From: TMED26 sp002694075
Lineage (GTDB): Bacteria; Pseudomonadota; Alphaproteobacteria; Thalassobaculales; Thalassobaculaceae
Reading direction: 5' to 3'
Assembly: GCA_036160575.1 (NCBI GenBank)
Contig: JAYYDT010000049.1
Location: 1-5,238 of the forward strand
DNA: 5,238 nt
The translations under genes and the position numbers were made by a program. The notes beneath the pieces were generated by a model. The model was not told where the DNA came from. It was given only the letters and a program-made list of their open reading frames with translations, and searched no databases. Positions 1-5,238 of the stretch are shown in pieces (the first letter of the stretch is position 1; each line of letters opens with the position of its first letter).

Positions 1-299
1 TGCACCTCGATATAGGGCAGCGGGATCGACTTGAGGCAATCCTTAAGGGCGTAGCCGGCGTAAAGAAAGCCCGCCGGGTTCATCACCAAACCGTCGACGC
101 CGTCGCGCACCGCCTGATAAATCCGGCTGATCGCGGCACCCTCCAGGTTGGTGTAGAAAATATCCAGGGTGAGGCCGCGCTCGGCCGCCGCCGCCATCAG
201 CAACGCGTCCAATTCGGCGGCGGTGGTGGTGCCATACCATTCCGGCTCGCGCTGGCCGAGAAATTCCATATTGGCGCCTTGGATCAACAGGATATGCAT
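1..299 (-). CDS. Type II 3-dehydroquinate dehydratase (AroQ) family protein, divergent, 3' end cut by window
   Basis: Ninety-nine codons are present, about two thirds of the usual ~145-residue family length; the rest lies left of the window. Family hallmarks are visible: an N-terminal beta strand followed by GANMEFLG (8-15), REPEWYG (17-23), NPAG (74-77), ALKD (84-87) and IEV (97-99), the next codon beginning CA as for the conserved His. Compared with the Mycobacterium tuberculosis enzyme as I recall it, Asn10, Arg17, Tyr22, Asn74, Asp87 and Glu98 match active-site Asn12, Arg19, Tyr24, Asn75, Asp88 and Glu99. The conserved THTS segment is LYAG here, so the substrate-contacting His81 position is Tyr80. 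Authentic AroQ dehydrates 3-dehydroquinate to 3-dehydroshikimate in the cytoplasm as a dodecamer. The Tyr and the location behind a transporter and hydrolase suggest another substrate. The ATG at 299 is chosen because an in-frame TGA lies at 306-308; its Shine-Dalgarno is weak. Family membership is firm, function is not. Confidence 0.88.
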   Translation of the reverse strand, partial: MHILLIQGANMEFLGQREPEWYGTTTAAELDALLMAAAAERGLTLDIFYTNLEGAAISRIYQAVRDGVDGLVMNPAGFLYAGYALKDCLKSIPLPYIEV

Positions 300-377
300 G
301 GGGACTCACTTGTCGCTGACGGTGGCCCCTGGGCCAGGGCGATCGACGGGCGAGGTTGACGTGCCAACCGCTCGCTC
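300..377 (-). other. 78-bp intergenic gap with short inverted repeats
   Basis: This gap separates the GTPase stop from the AroQ-like start and is the longest gene-free stretch in the window. Read as minus-strand RNA it can form a bulged hairpin: CGAG and CUCG arms (374-371 and 354-351) enclose GGUUG/CAACC arms (369-365 and 358-354) around a six-base loop; the two pairings share base 354, so one pair must give way. Closer to the start codon, two overlapping palindromes occur: TGGCCC/GGGCCA at 323-336 with a 2-base spacer, and CCCTGG/CCAGGG at 327-339 with a 1-base spacer. There is no T-tract, so an intrinsic terminator is not supported. The gap could hold a processing, attenuation or protein-binding site, or the repeats could be incidental to GC-rich sequence. 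Confidence 0.3.
332..344 (-). repeat. 13-base intergenic word, copy 2
   Basis: This is the second exact copy of the minus-strand word GATCGCCCTGGCC, upstream of the AroQ-like gene. It overlaps the short palindromes in that gap. The 15-bp gap before the GTPase gene lacks the word. Confidence 0.4.
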
Positions 378-1325
378 TCAAGAGGCGCTCGACAGCGGGG
401 CGGGAAACAGGGCCTCCAAGGCCGGCCGGTCGAGCTGGCCGCGCAGGCCGATCACCACCACCTGTCCGCTATGGCGCGGCGCGCCGCCGGCAAGCGGTTC
501 CACTCGCAGCCGCGCCCCGACCATTTGCAGGGCCGCCAAGCCACCATGGCGGGCGCTCGGTAACACCCCCTTGGCGCGCAGAATGCCATGCGGCCGGGCG
601 GCGAGGGCGTCGGCGACCGCGTCGGCGTCAAGCGCTGGCGGGGGGGTTAGGATCAGGCTGTCATAGGCTTGGTCGTGGCCCAGTGTGTCGGTGCCGCCGT
701 GCCGCCAGGGCGCCGGCGCCGCCAGGTCGAACAGCACCGCCCGCGGCGGCGGCGTGGTCGCGGTCATCGGCACCACCGCGGCGGTCAGGGCTTCGCTCGC
801 CAACCATGCCTCGGTGGCGGCCAGGTCGGCGGGGGCTGGCACATCGCATTTGCTGAGTAGGATCAAATCGGCCTCGCCCAATTGCCGGCGAATGGTGTCG
901 CCCATGAACGGGTCGTCGGCGCGCGCGCGCACGGTTTCGCTGTCGGCCAGCACCAATACGCCATCGACCGCATAGGCCGGCAGCAGATCGACCGAGGCGG
1001 CGATGGCGCCTGGCATGGCGACGCCGCTGGCCTCAATCAAGACGCGTTCGGGCGGCGGGCTAAGTTGGCTTAAATCCATCAGCGCGGCCATCAAGTCGCT
1101 GCCGAAACTGCAGCATACACAGCCGCCGGCGAGGCTGATCAAATTATCCTCGCGGGCGATGATCAGATCGTCATCGATGGGCAGGGCGCCGAACTCGTTG
1201 ACCAAAACCGCCAGGCGCAGGCCGTTGGCGGTGCGCAGCAGGTGGTTGACCAGAGTGGTTTTGCCCGCCCCCAAATAGCCGCCGATCACGGTGGCGGGAA
1301 TAGGCGATGGGGTCGACGCTGTCAT
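378..1325 (-). CDS. CobW/COG0523-family G3E GTPase, putative metallochaperone
   Basis: This 315-residue protein has the usual COG0523 length. Its motifs appear in order: Walker A GGYLGAGKTT (15-24), the VNEFG segment (42-46), the family-defining GGCVCC metal-binding motif (67-72, CxCC at 69-72), the switch-like IEASGVAMP (97-105, normally ETSGxAxP), and SKCD (158-161) at the guanine-recognition NKxD position. A CobW C-terminal domain covers roughly 221-308, including ILRAKG. Members are cytoplasmic GTPases that bind Zn, Co, Fe or Ni and deliver or insert metal into client enzymes. No His-rich metal-storage tail is present. The start follows the amidohydrolase stop by 15 bp and has a GAGGGAG ribosome site eight bases upstream. 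No cobalamin genes are visible, so a role in B12 synthesis is not supported; service to the neighbouring metal-dependent hydrolase is the contextual inference. Metal identity is unknown, and no Zur-like operator was recognised. Confidence 0.93.
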   Translation of the reverse strand: MTASTPSPIPATVIGGYLGAGKTTLVNHLLRTANGLRLAVLVNEFGALPIDDDLIIAREDNLISLAGGCVCCSFGSDLMAALMDLSQLSPPPERVLIEASGVAMPGAIAASVDLLPAYAVDGVLVLADSETVRARADDPFMGDTIRRQLGEADLILLSKCDVPAPADLAATEAWLASEALTAAVVPMTATTPPPRAVLFDLAAPAPWRHGGTDTLGHDQAYDSLILTPPPALDADAVADALAARPHGILRAKGVLPSARHGGLAALQMVGARLRVEPLAGGAPRHSGQVVVIGLRGQLDRPALEALFPAPLSSAS

Positions 1326-1333
1326 GGCCGGGT

Positions 1334-1340
1334 CTCCCTC
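1334..1340 (-). promoter_or_regulatory. Ribosome binding site of the COG0523 GTPase gene
   Basis: The minus-strand word GAGGGAG fills the bases directly after the amidohydrolase TGA and lies eight bases before the ATG at 1325. It supports that start and tight co-expression of the two genes. Confidence 0.65.
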
Positions 1341-2984
1341 TCAAATTTCGGCGGCGCTGAAAACTCGGCCGCCCTGCACCGTGCCCCACACCGCGATATC
1401 TTTCAGCTCGCCCGGCGCGACCATGCGCGGGTCGGCTTCCAGGATCGCGAAATCGGCGCGTTTGCCGACCTCAATGGAGCCAATCTCGCCATCAAGCTTA
1501 AGGGTGTGAGCGGCGCCGAGCGTGATCGCGTGCAGGCTGTCGGCGATGCCGATGCGCTCTTCGGCGCCTTGCAGATGGCCGCTGGCGGTCAGGCGGTTGA
1601 CCGCGCACCAGGCGGTGAACAGCGGCCCCAACGGCGTCACCGGCGCGTCGGAATGGATGGCCATCGGCACGCCATAGTCGAGCGCGCTGGCGCAGGCGTT
1701 CATGCGTTCGGCCCGTTCCGGCCCGACGGTCAAGCGGCGATGTTCGTCCCCCCAATAATAATGGTGATTGGCGAAAAGGTTGACGCACATGCCGAGGGCG
1801 GCCATGCGGCGGAACTGGGCGCGGTCGGCCAGTTGGCAATGCTGCAGAGTGAAGCGGTGGTCCGGCGCCGGGACTTTGGCCAGACTGGCGGCCATGGTGT
1901 CGAGAACCAATTCGGTCGCCTGGTCGCCATTGGTGTGGATGTGGATTTGCACCCCGGCGGCGAGCGCGCGTTCAAAGGTTTCGGCCAATTGCTCGGGCGT
2001 CACATACCACAAGCCATTGGGCGCGCCATTGTAATAGCCGGGCCAGCGCAGCCGTGCCGAGAAGCCCTGGATCGAGCCGTCGGCGACAATCTTGATGATG
2101 CCGAGGCGAAGACGCTCGGTGCTGCGCGCCCTGAGCTCCAGCGCGCGGGCGACGATTTCCTGCGGCGCGATGCCATGAAGCCGGCGTAGCGAGACGATGC
2201 GCGCCGGAAAATCGGCCTCGCCGGTCACTCGGGTCATCATCTCGACCGCCGCGTCCGGTAGCATGCTGGCCAAATCGGCGGCGGTGGTCACACCTTGGCG
2301 CACACACAGCCGCGCGAAACGGCGCAGGCCCGGCTCGTCGGCGGCCAAGGCGTCGCGGTCGAAGCCGACATGGGGCGACACCGGGGCCATCGCCTCCGGG
2401 CCTTTCAATTCGCCGGTCGGCAGGCCGTCGGCGCCCAGCGGGATGCCCGGGTGGTTAACCCCCGCGCGCAGCATCCCGGCTAGTTCCAAGGCCCTGCTGT
2501 TAACATTCATGATATGCCCGCTGGCGTGCAATACGCCAATCGGTCGGCTTGGCGAGATGGCGTCCAAATCGGCCCGGGTGCAGCGCACATTGTCATAATA
2601 GATCGGGTCCAGGGACCAGGCGGTGAGCGGTTGTGTCGGGTCGGCCAGAGCGGCTTCGGCGTCGGCCAAGCGGTCCAGCGCCGCGGCCATGGTCTTGGCG
2701 CCCGGCCAGATTTTGCCGTTCGGGTCCATGCGGTCGAAATAGCCGCAATAGGCATATGACCAAAAAGTCCCCTCCATGACATGGCTGTGGCCCTCGACCA
2801 GGCCGGGCATAAGGATTTTATCCGCGAAACGGGTGTCCAGCCGGTGGTCGCCCCAGCCGGCCAATTCGGCCAGACTACCGACTCCGAGGATGCGCCCGTC
2901 GCGCACCGCGACATGGCTGGCCACCGGGCGGCTGGGATTCATCGTGATAATCTCACGGGCGGCGTAAACGACGGTCTCGGTCAT
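1341..2984 (-). CDS. YtcJ-like metal-dependent amidohydrolase (amidohydrolase_3 / COG1574 family)
   Basis: At 547 residues this is full length for the YtcJ-like amidohydrolase-superfamily enzymes, which hydrolyse amide, formamide or related C-N bonds with a metal-activated water. An N-terminal beta-sandwich part ends at PGLVEGHSHV, whose His66-x-His68 starts the TIM barrel metal site. KIVADGS (298-304) holds the Lys strand. HIHTNGDQA (348-356) and LQHCQL (380-385) supply the next His ligands, probably His350 and His382. AIHSDAPVTPL (442-452) holds the barrel-end Asp446. The C-terminal GSIEVGKRADFAIL (502-515) returns to the beta-sandwich. No signal peptide or membrane segment is seen, so it should act in the cytoplasm. 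The ATG at 2984 is supported by an AAGGA ribosome site ten bases upstream. Placement 48 bp after the importer ATPases suggests it acts on the imported compound. NfdA-type N-substituted formamide deformylases belong to this broad family, but substrate cannot be read from sequence. Confidence 0.93.
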   Translation of the reverse strand: MTETVVYAAREIITMNPSRPVASHVAVRDGRILGVGSLAELAGWGDHRLDTRFADKILMPGLVEGHSHVMEGTFWSYAYCGYFDRMDPNGKIWPGAKTMAAALDRLADAEAALADPTQPLTAWSLDPIYYDNVRCTRADLDAISPSRPIGVLHASGHIMNVNSRALELAGMLRAGVNHPGIPLGADGLPTGELKGPEAMAPVSPHVGFDRDALAADEPGLRRFARLCVRQGVTTAADLASMLPDAAVEMMTRVTGEADFPARIVSLRRLHGIAPQEIVARALELRARSTERLRLGIIKIVADGSIQGFSARLRWPGYYNGAPNGLWYVTPEQLAETFERALAAGVQIHIHTNGDQATELVLDTMAASLAKVPAPDHRFTLQHCQLADRAQFRRMAALGMCVNLFANHHYYWGDEHRRLTVGPERAERMNACASALDYGVPMAIHSDAPVTPLGPLFTAWCAVNRLTASGHLQGAEERIGIADSLHAITLGAAHTLKLDGEIGSIEVGKRADFAILEADPRMVAPGELKDIAVWGTVQGGRVFSAAEI

Positions 2985-3032
2985 GGTGCGCGTGTCCTTG
3001 GACGTGGGCGGCCAGGGCGATCAACCCTCAGT
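2985..3032 (-). promoter_or_regulatory. 48-bp gap between importer ATPase and amidohydrolase, with ribosome binding site
   Basis: The gap holds an AAGGA ribosome binding site at 2995-2999, ten bases before the amidohydrolase ATG. It also holds the minus-strand word GATCGCCCTGGCC (3010-3022), found identically in the gap before the AroQ-like gene. No -35/-10 pair and no terminator hairpin with a T-tract are apparent, so transcription probably reads through from the ABC genes. Confidence 0.5.
3010..3022 (-). repeat. 13-base intergenic word, copy 1
   Basis: The minus-strand sequence GATCGCCCTGGCC lies 25 bases upstream of the amidohydrolase start codon. An identical copy lies 32 bases upstream of the AroQ-like start. 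The exact identity in two short intergenic gaps is directly visible; any function is speculative. Confidence 0.4.
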
Positions 3033-4031
3033 TTAACCGAGCGGTGAAACCGCGTCTTCCGTCACCAGATGACAGGCCACTTGTTGCTTATTGCGGAGGG
3101 TTCGAAGGGCCGGCGGCTCCTGGTGACAGCGTGTTTCGGCGACTGGGCAACGAGCGGCGAAACGGCACCCTCGGGGCGGATTGGCGGGGTCCGGGGGATC
3201 GCCCTGCAGCAATAAGCGCCGGTCACCGCCACGGACCGTCGGATCAACCCGCGGCACCGCCGACAGCAACGCTCTCGTATACGGGTGCAGCGGGTTTTGG
3301 AAAAGGCTCAGCCGGTCGGCGTATTCGACGATCTTGCCCAGATACATGACCGCGATCTGGTCGCACATGTGCTGGACCACGCCGAGGTCATGGCTGATGA
3401 ACAAATAGGTCAGACCACGTCCGCTTTGAAGGTCGCGCAGCAGGTTGAGGACCTGTGCCTGCACCGCCACGTCGAGCGCCGAGACCGGTTCATCGCAGAT
3501 AATCAAATCCGGTTGCGGCGCCATCGCCCGCGCGATGCCGATGCGCTGACGTTGCCCGCCGGAGAATTGATGGGGGAATAAACGCTGTTGCTCCGGGCGC
3601 AGGCCAACCGCCTCGAACAAATCGTCAACGATCCGCTGACGCGCGTCGGCGGCCATTGGCGGCAGCGGTTCGGCGACGATATCGGCGGCTCTGAGACGCG
3701 GGTTGAGGCTTGAGTAGGGGTCCTGAAAAATAAATTGAAAGCGGCGCCGGGCGGCACGCAAAGCTTCGCGGTCCAGGCCGAGAACGTCCAATTCCTGGAG
3801 GTTGACCGACCCCGCATAGGCGTCGATCAAGCGCGCCACGGCCAGCGCCGTGGTGGTTTTGCCCGAACCGGACTCGCCGACAATGGCCAGAGTTTGCCCG
3901 CGGGCGATGGAAAAAGACACGCCGTCAACCGCATAGAGATAGCGCTTAGGCGCGAATAGCGAGGCCGCTTTGAGCGGAAAGCGCACACGCAAGTCGCGCA
4001 CGGTTAACAGGGCCTCCTGGCGGGGGGTCAT
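3033..4031 (-). CDS. dppF: Dipeptide/oligopeptide-type ABC importer ATPase, DppF/OppF-like
   Basis: This 332-residue cytoplasmic ATPase powers an inner-membrane Dpp/Opp-type importer together with the upstream DppD-like partner. All nucleotide-binding elements are intact: Walker A GESGSGKT (52-59), Q-loop in FQDPYSSLNPR (102-112), signature FSGGQRQR (156-163), Walker B LIICDEP (176-182), D-loop SALD (184-187) and H-loop His214. The insertion around 20-34 before AVDGVSF is typical of the F-type subunit. The oligopeptide-transporter C-terminal region starts near NPLHPYTRALLSAVP (246-260) and ends in four cysteines, Cys289, 295, 302 and 320, spaced as in family members that carry an iron-sulfur cluster. 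Its ATG overlaps the upstream stop as ATGA (4028-4031), behind a G-rich stretch that may serve as ribosome site, which implies translational coupling. The dpp name denotes the subfamily; the transported solute could be a peptide, amino-acid conjugate or other compound. Confidence 0.95.
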   Translation of the reverse strand: MTPRQEALLTVRDLRVRFPLKAASLFAPKRYLYAVDGVSFSIARGQTLAIVGESGSGKTTTALAVARLIDAYAGSVNLQELDVLGLDREALRAARRRFQFIFQDPYSSLNPRLRAADIVAEPLPPMAADARQRIVDDLFEAVGLRPEQQRLFPHQFSGGQRQRIGIARAMAPQPDLIICDEPVSALDVAVQAQVLNLLRDLQSGRGLTYLFISHDLGVVQHMCDQIAVMYLGKIVEYADRLSLFQNPLHPYTRALLSAVPRVDPTVRGGDRRLLLQGDPPDPANPPRGCRFAARCPVAETRCHQEPPALRTLRNKQQVACHLVTEDAVSPLG

Positions 4032-5020
4032 GCCGCCCCCGCTTGCCAGCAGGCGGCCCGGTGGCCCGCCCCGAAGTCGACATCTTCGGGGCGCGCCTCG
4101 GCGCAGCGCGCCACCCGCTCGGCGCAGCGCGCGGCGAACAGGCAGCGTCCGGCGCCGAAATCACGTAGCGGCGGCACGATCCCTGGAATCTCGACCAGCG
4201 GCGGGCGCGCCGCCGTCGGATTATCGATCATATGCGGCACACAGTCGATCAGCCCCTTGGTATAGGGATGGCGCGGCGCGGCGATCACCGCGTCGACGCC
4301 GCCTTCCTCGACCTTACGCCCGGCGTACATCACCATCATCCGCTCGGCCAGTTCGCAGACCGCGCCCATGTCATGGGTGATCAGCAGGATGGTGGTGCCG
4401 GTCTCGCGCTGGAGATTGCGCAAGAGGTCGAAAATCTGCGCCTGGACGGTGACGTCGAGGGCGGTGGTCGGCTCATCGGCGATCAAAATCTTCGGCTTGC
4501 AGGCGAGCGCGATGGCGATCATCACGCGCTGCCGCTGACCTCCCGACATTTGATGGGGATAGCTGTCGACTCGCGCCGCCGGGTCGGGAATGCCGACCGC
4601 GTTGAGCAGTTCGATGGCGTGTTCCCAGGCCGCTCGCCGGCCGAGCCCCTGGTGGCGGCGCAGAACCTCGGCGATTTGCTCGCCGACCGTATACACCGGA
4701 TTGAGCGAGGTCATCGGTTCTTGGAAAATCATTGAAATATCGTTGCCGCGAATGTCCCGCAAACGGCGGTCGCTGGCGGCCACCAAATCCTCGCCGTCGA
4801 AAAAGATGCTACCGCCGGCGATGCGCCCCACCGGATGGGGCAACAAGCCCATCACGGCCAGCGCGGTCATCGATTTGCCGCAGCCGGACTCGCCGACCAG
4901 GGCCAGGGTTTCTCCGGCCCGTAGGCTGAATGACAGATCGTCGATCACCGGCGAGATGCCGTCACGGGTGGTCAATTCGACGCGCAGGTTGCTGACCTCT
5001 AGTGTCGCGGCGGCCCCCAT
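4028..5020 (-). CDS. dppD: Dipeptide/oligopeptide-type ABC importer ATPase, DppD/OppD-like
   Basis: This 330-residue ATPase is the D-type partner of the downstream F-type subunit. The catalytic set is complete: Walker A GESGCGKS (43-50, the Cys variant usual in this subfamily), Q-loop Gln100 in FQEPMTSLNPV, signature MSGGQRQR (158-165), Walker B ILIADEP (178-184), D-loop TALD (186-189) and H-loop His216. The C-terminal oligopeptide-transporter extension includes APRHPYTKGLIDCVP (248-262) and ends with Cys293, 299, 306 and 324, the same spacing as in the partner subunit and consistent with a 4Fe-4S site. Two of these cysteines fall in a 21-bp-period duplication of the codons for ARCAE. The ATG at 5020 shares one base with the DppC stop (TGATG) and has GAGG eight bases upstream. 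High intact-motif conservation indicates an active transporter; solute identity is not determinable here. Confidence 0.95.
   Translation of the reverse strand: MGAAATLEVSNLRVELTTRDGISPVIDDLSFSLRAGETLALVGESGCGKSMTALAVMGLLPHPVGRIAGGSIFFDGEDLVAASDRRLRDIRGNDISMIFQEPMTSLNPVYTVGEQIAEVLRRHQGLGRRAAWEHAIELLNAVGIPDPAARVDSYPHQMSGGQRQRVMIAIALACKPKILIADEPTTALDVTVQAQIFDLLRNLQRETGTTILLITHDMGAVCELAERMMVMYAGRKVEEGGVDAVIAAPRHPYTKGLIDCVPHMIDNPTAARPPLVEIPGIVPPLRDFGAGRCLFAARCAERVARCAEARPEDVDFGAGHRAACWQAGAA
4097..4132 (-). repeat. 15-bp direct repeat with 21-bp period inside dppD, encoding ARCAE twice
   Basis: The plus-strand word ctcggcgcagcgcgc occurs at 4097-4111 and again at 4118-4132. In the reading frame each copy encodes Ala-Arg-Cys-Ala-Glu, placing Cys299 and Cys306 of the putative iron-sulfur motif seven residues apart. 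The Cys spacing is the normal one for the family, so the nucleotide identity may reflect recent duplication, gene conversion or coincidence under strong GC codon bias. Confidence 0.6.
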
Positions 5021-5238
5021 CAGCGTTGCCTCAACTTCGGGTTCAAGGCGTCGTTGAGCCCGTCGCCGACCAGCGAGATGGCCAGTACAGTGACGAAAAT
5101 CGCCATTCCCGGGATGGTGACGGTGAAGCTGGCGTCCAGGATATAGGGGCGGTTTGAGCCGATGATCTGGCCCCAGCTCATGACGTTGGGATCGGATAGG
5201 CCGAGAAAACTGAGGCCGGCCTCGAATAAAATCGCCGA
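5020..5238 (-). CDS. dppC: Dpp/Opp-type ABC importer permease, DppC-like, C-terminal 72 residues (5' end outside window)
   Basis: The frame is open from the window edge to a TGA at 5020-5022 and gives the last 72 residues of an inner-membrane permease whose usual length is near 280-300. It begins in SAILFEAGLSFLGLSDPN, matching the segment after the EAA coupling loop of DppC/OppC proteins (typically ILxEAxLSFLGLG). SWGQII follows, also characteristic. A final hydrophobic segment from about residue 41 to 58 (TIPGMAIFVTVLAISLVG) is the last transmembrane helix, and it ends in the family-typical GDGLNDALNPKLRQR cytoplasmic tail. The permease forms a heterodimer with a DppB-type protein, expected to be encoded further right. 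The stop overlaps the DppD start by one base, so these two genes are almost certainly co-translated. The gene was too short at the edge for routine detection but the family match is clear. Confidence 0.93.
   Translation of the reverse strand, partial: SAILFEAGLSFLGLSDPNVMSWGQIIGSNRPYILDASFTVTIPGMAIFVTVLAISLVGDGLNDALNPKLRQR

Noticed and set aside
323..336. Perfect inverted repeat as a rho-independent terminator after the GTPase gene
   Set aside because: The spacer is only two bases and no T-tract follows on the minus strand, so termination is not supported.
43..381. Minus-strand open frame of 112 codons overlapping the AroQ-like gene
   Set aside because: It is out of frame with the clear AroQ-family reading, and its Arg/Pro/Gly-rich translation has no recognisable motif.
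169..856. Overlapping plus-strand open frames at the left side
   Set aside because: They run antisense to the AroQ-like and GTPase genes, have low-complexity Arg/Ala/Pro-rich translations and no supporting ribosome site.
378..1325. GTPase as a true CobW of cobalamin synthesis
   Set aside because: No cobalamin biosynthesis gene or cobalamin riboswitch is visible, and COG0523 members with this architecture serve many metal-related roles.
1242..2189. Long plus-strand open frame (315 codons) opposite the GTPase and amidohydrolase genes
   Set aside because: It lies antisense to two genes with complete family motifs, spans their junction, and its translation shows no recognisable domain and is rich in Arg, Gly and Ala as expected for a complementary frame of high-GC3 coding DNA.
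2985..3032. Possible internal promoter before the amidohydrolase
   Set aside because: The 48-bp gap is GC-rich and shows no recognisable -35/-10 pair; the ribosome site alone explains the gap.
4232..4735. Plus-strand open frame of 167 codons opposite dppD
   Set aside because: It is antisense to a fully conserved ABC ATPase gene and its translation has the His/Asp/Gly-rich look of a GC-bias shadow, with no motif.

Overview
The window is a compact run of six co-oriented minus-strand genes from a high-GC bacterium with strongly GC-rich third codon positions. The gene families and base composition suggest an alphaproteobacterium, perhaps of the Rhodospirillales. That placement is an inference from style and not from a marker gene. 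The genes at both window edges are cut.

In transcription order (right to left) the layout is as follows. The C-terminal end of a DppC-type permease (5020-5238) overlaps by one base a DppD-type ABC ATPase (4028-5020). This in turn overlaps by four bases a DppF-type ABC ATPase (3033-4031). After a 48-bp gap comes a YtcJ-like amidohydrolase (1341-2984). A 15-bp gap leads to a CobW/COG0523 G3E GTPase (378-1325). After a 78-bp gap comes the first 99 codons of a type II dehydroquinase (AroQ) family protein (1-299). No internal promoter or convincing intrinsic terminator was seen, so this looks like one transcription unit that starts beyond the right edge and continues beyond the left edge. Substrate-binding protein and DppB genes are expected outside the right edge.

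A working model is an uptake-and-degradation operon. The Dpp-type importer, energised by the DppD/DppF pair, brings in a peptide-like or other amide-containing compound, and the cytoplasmic metal-dependent amidohydrolase cleaves it. The COG0523 GTPase may supply or manage the metal of that hydrolase. The AroQ-like protein, which keeps most of the dehydroquinase active-site framework but has Tyr in place of a conserved substrate-contacting His, may carry out a lyase/dehydratase-type step on a product. The substrate is unknown. The combination of these four functions, and the altered AroQ-like active site, are the most interesting parts of the window.

All gene-free stretches are under 80 bp. 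No RNA genes, mobile elements, CRISPR arrays or origins were found. Two intergenic gaps share an identical 13-base word, and the gap before the AroQ-like gene holds short inverted repeats.
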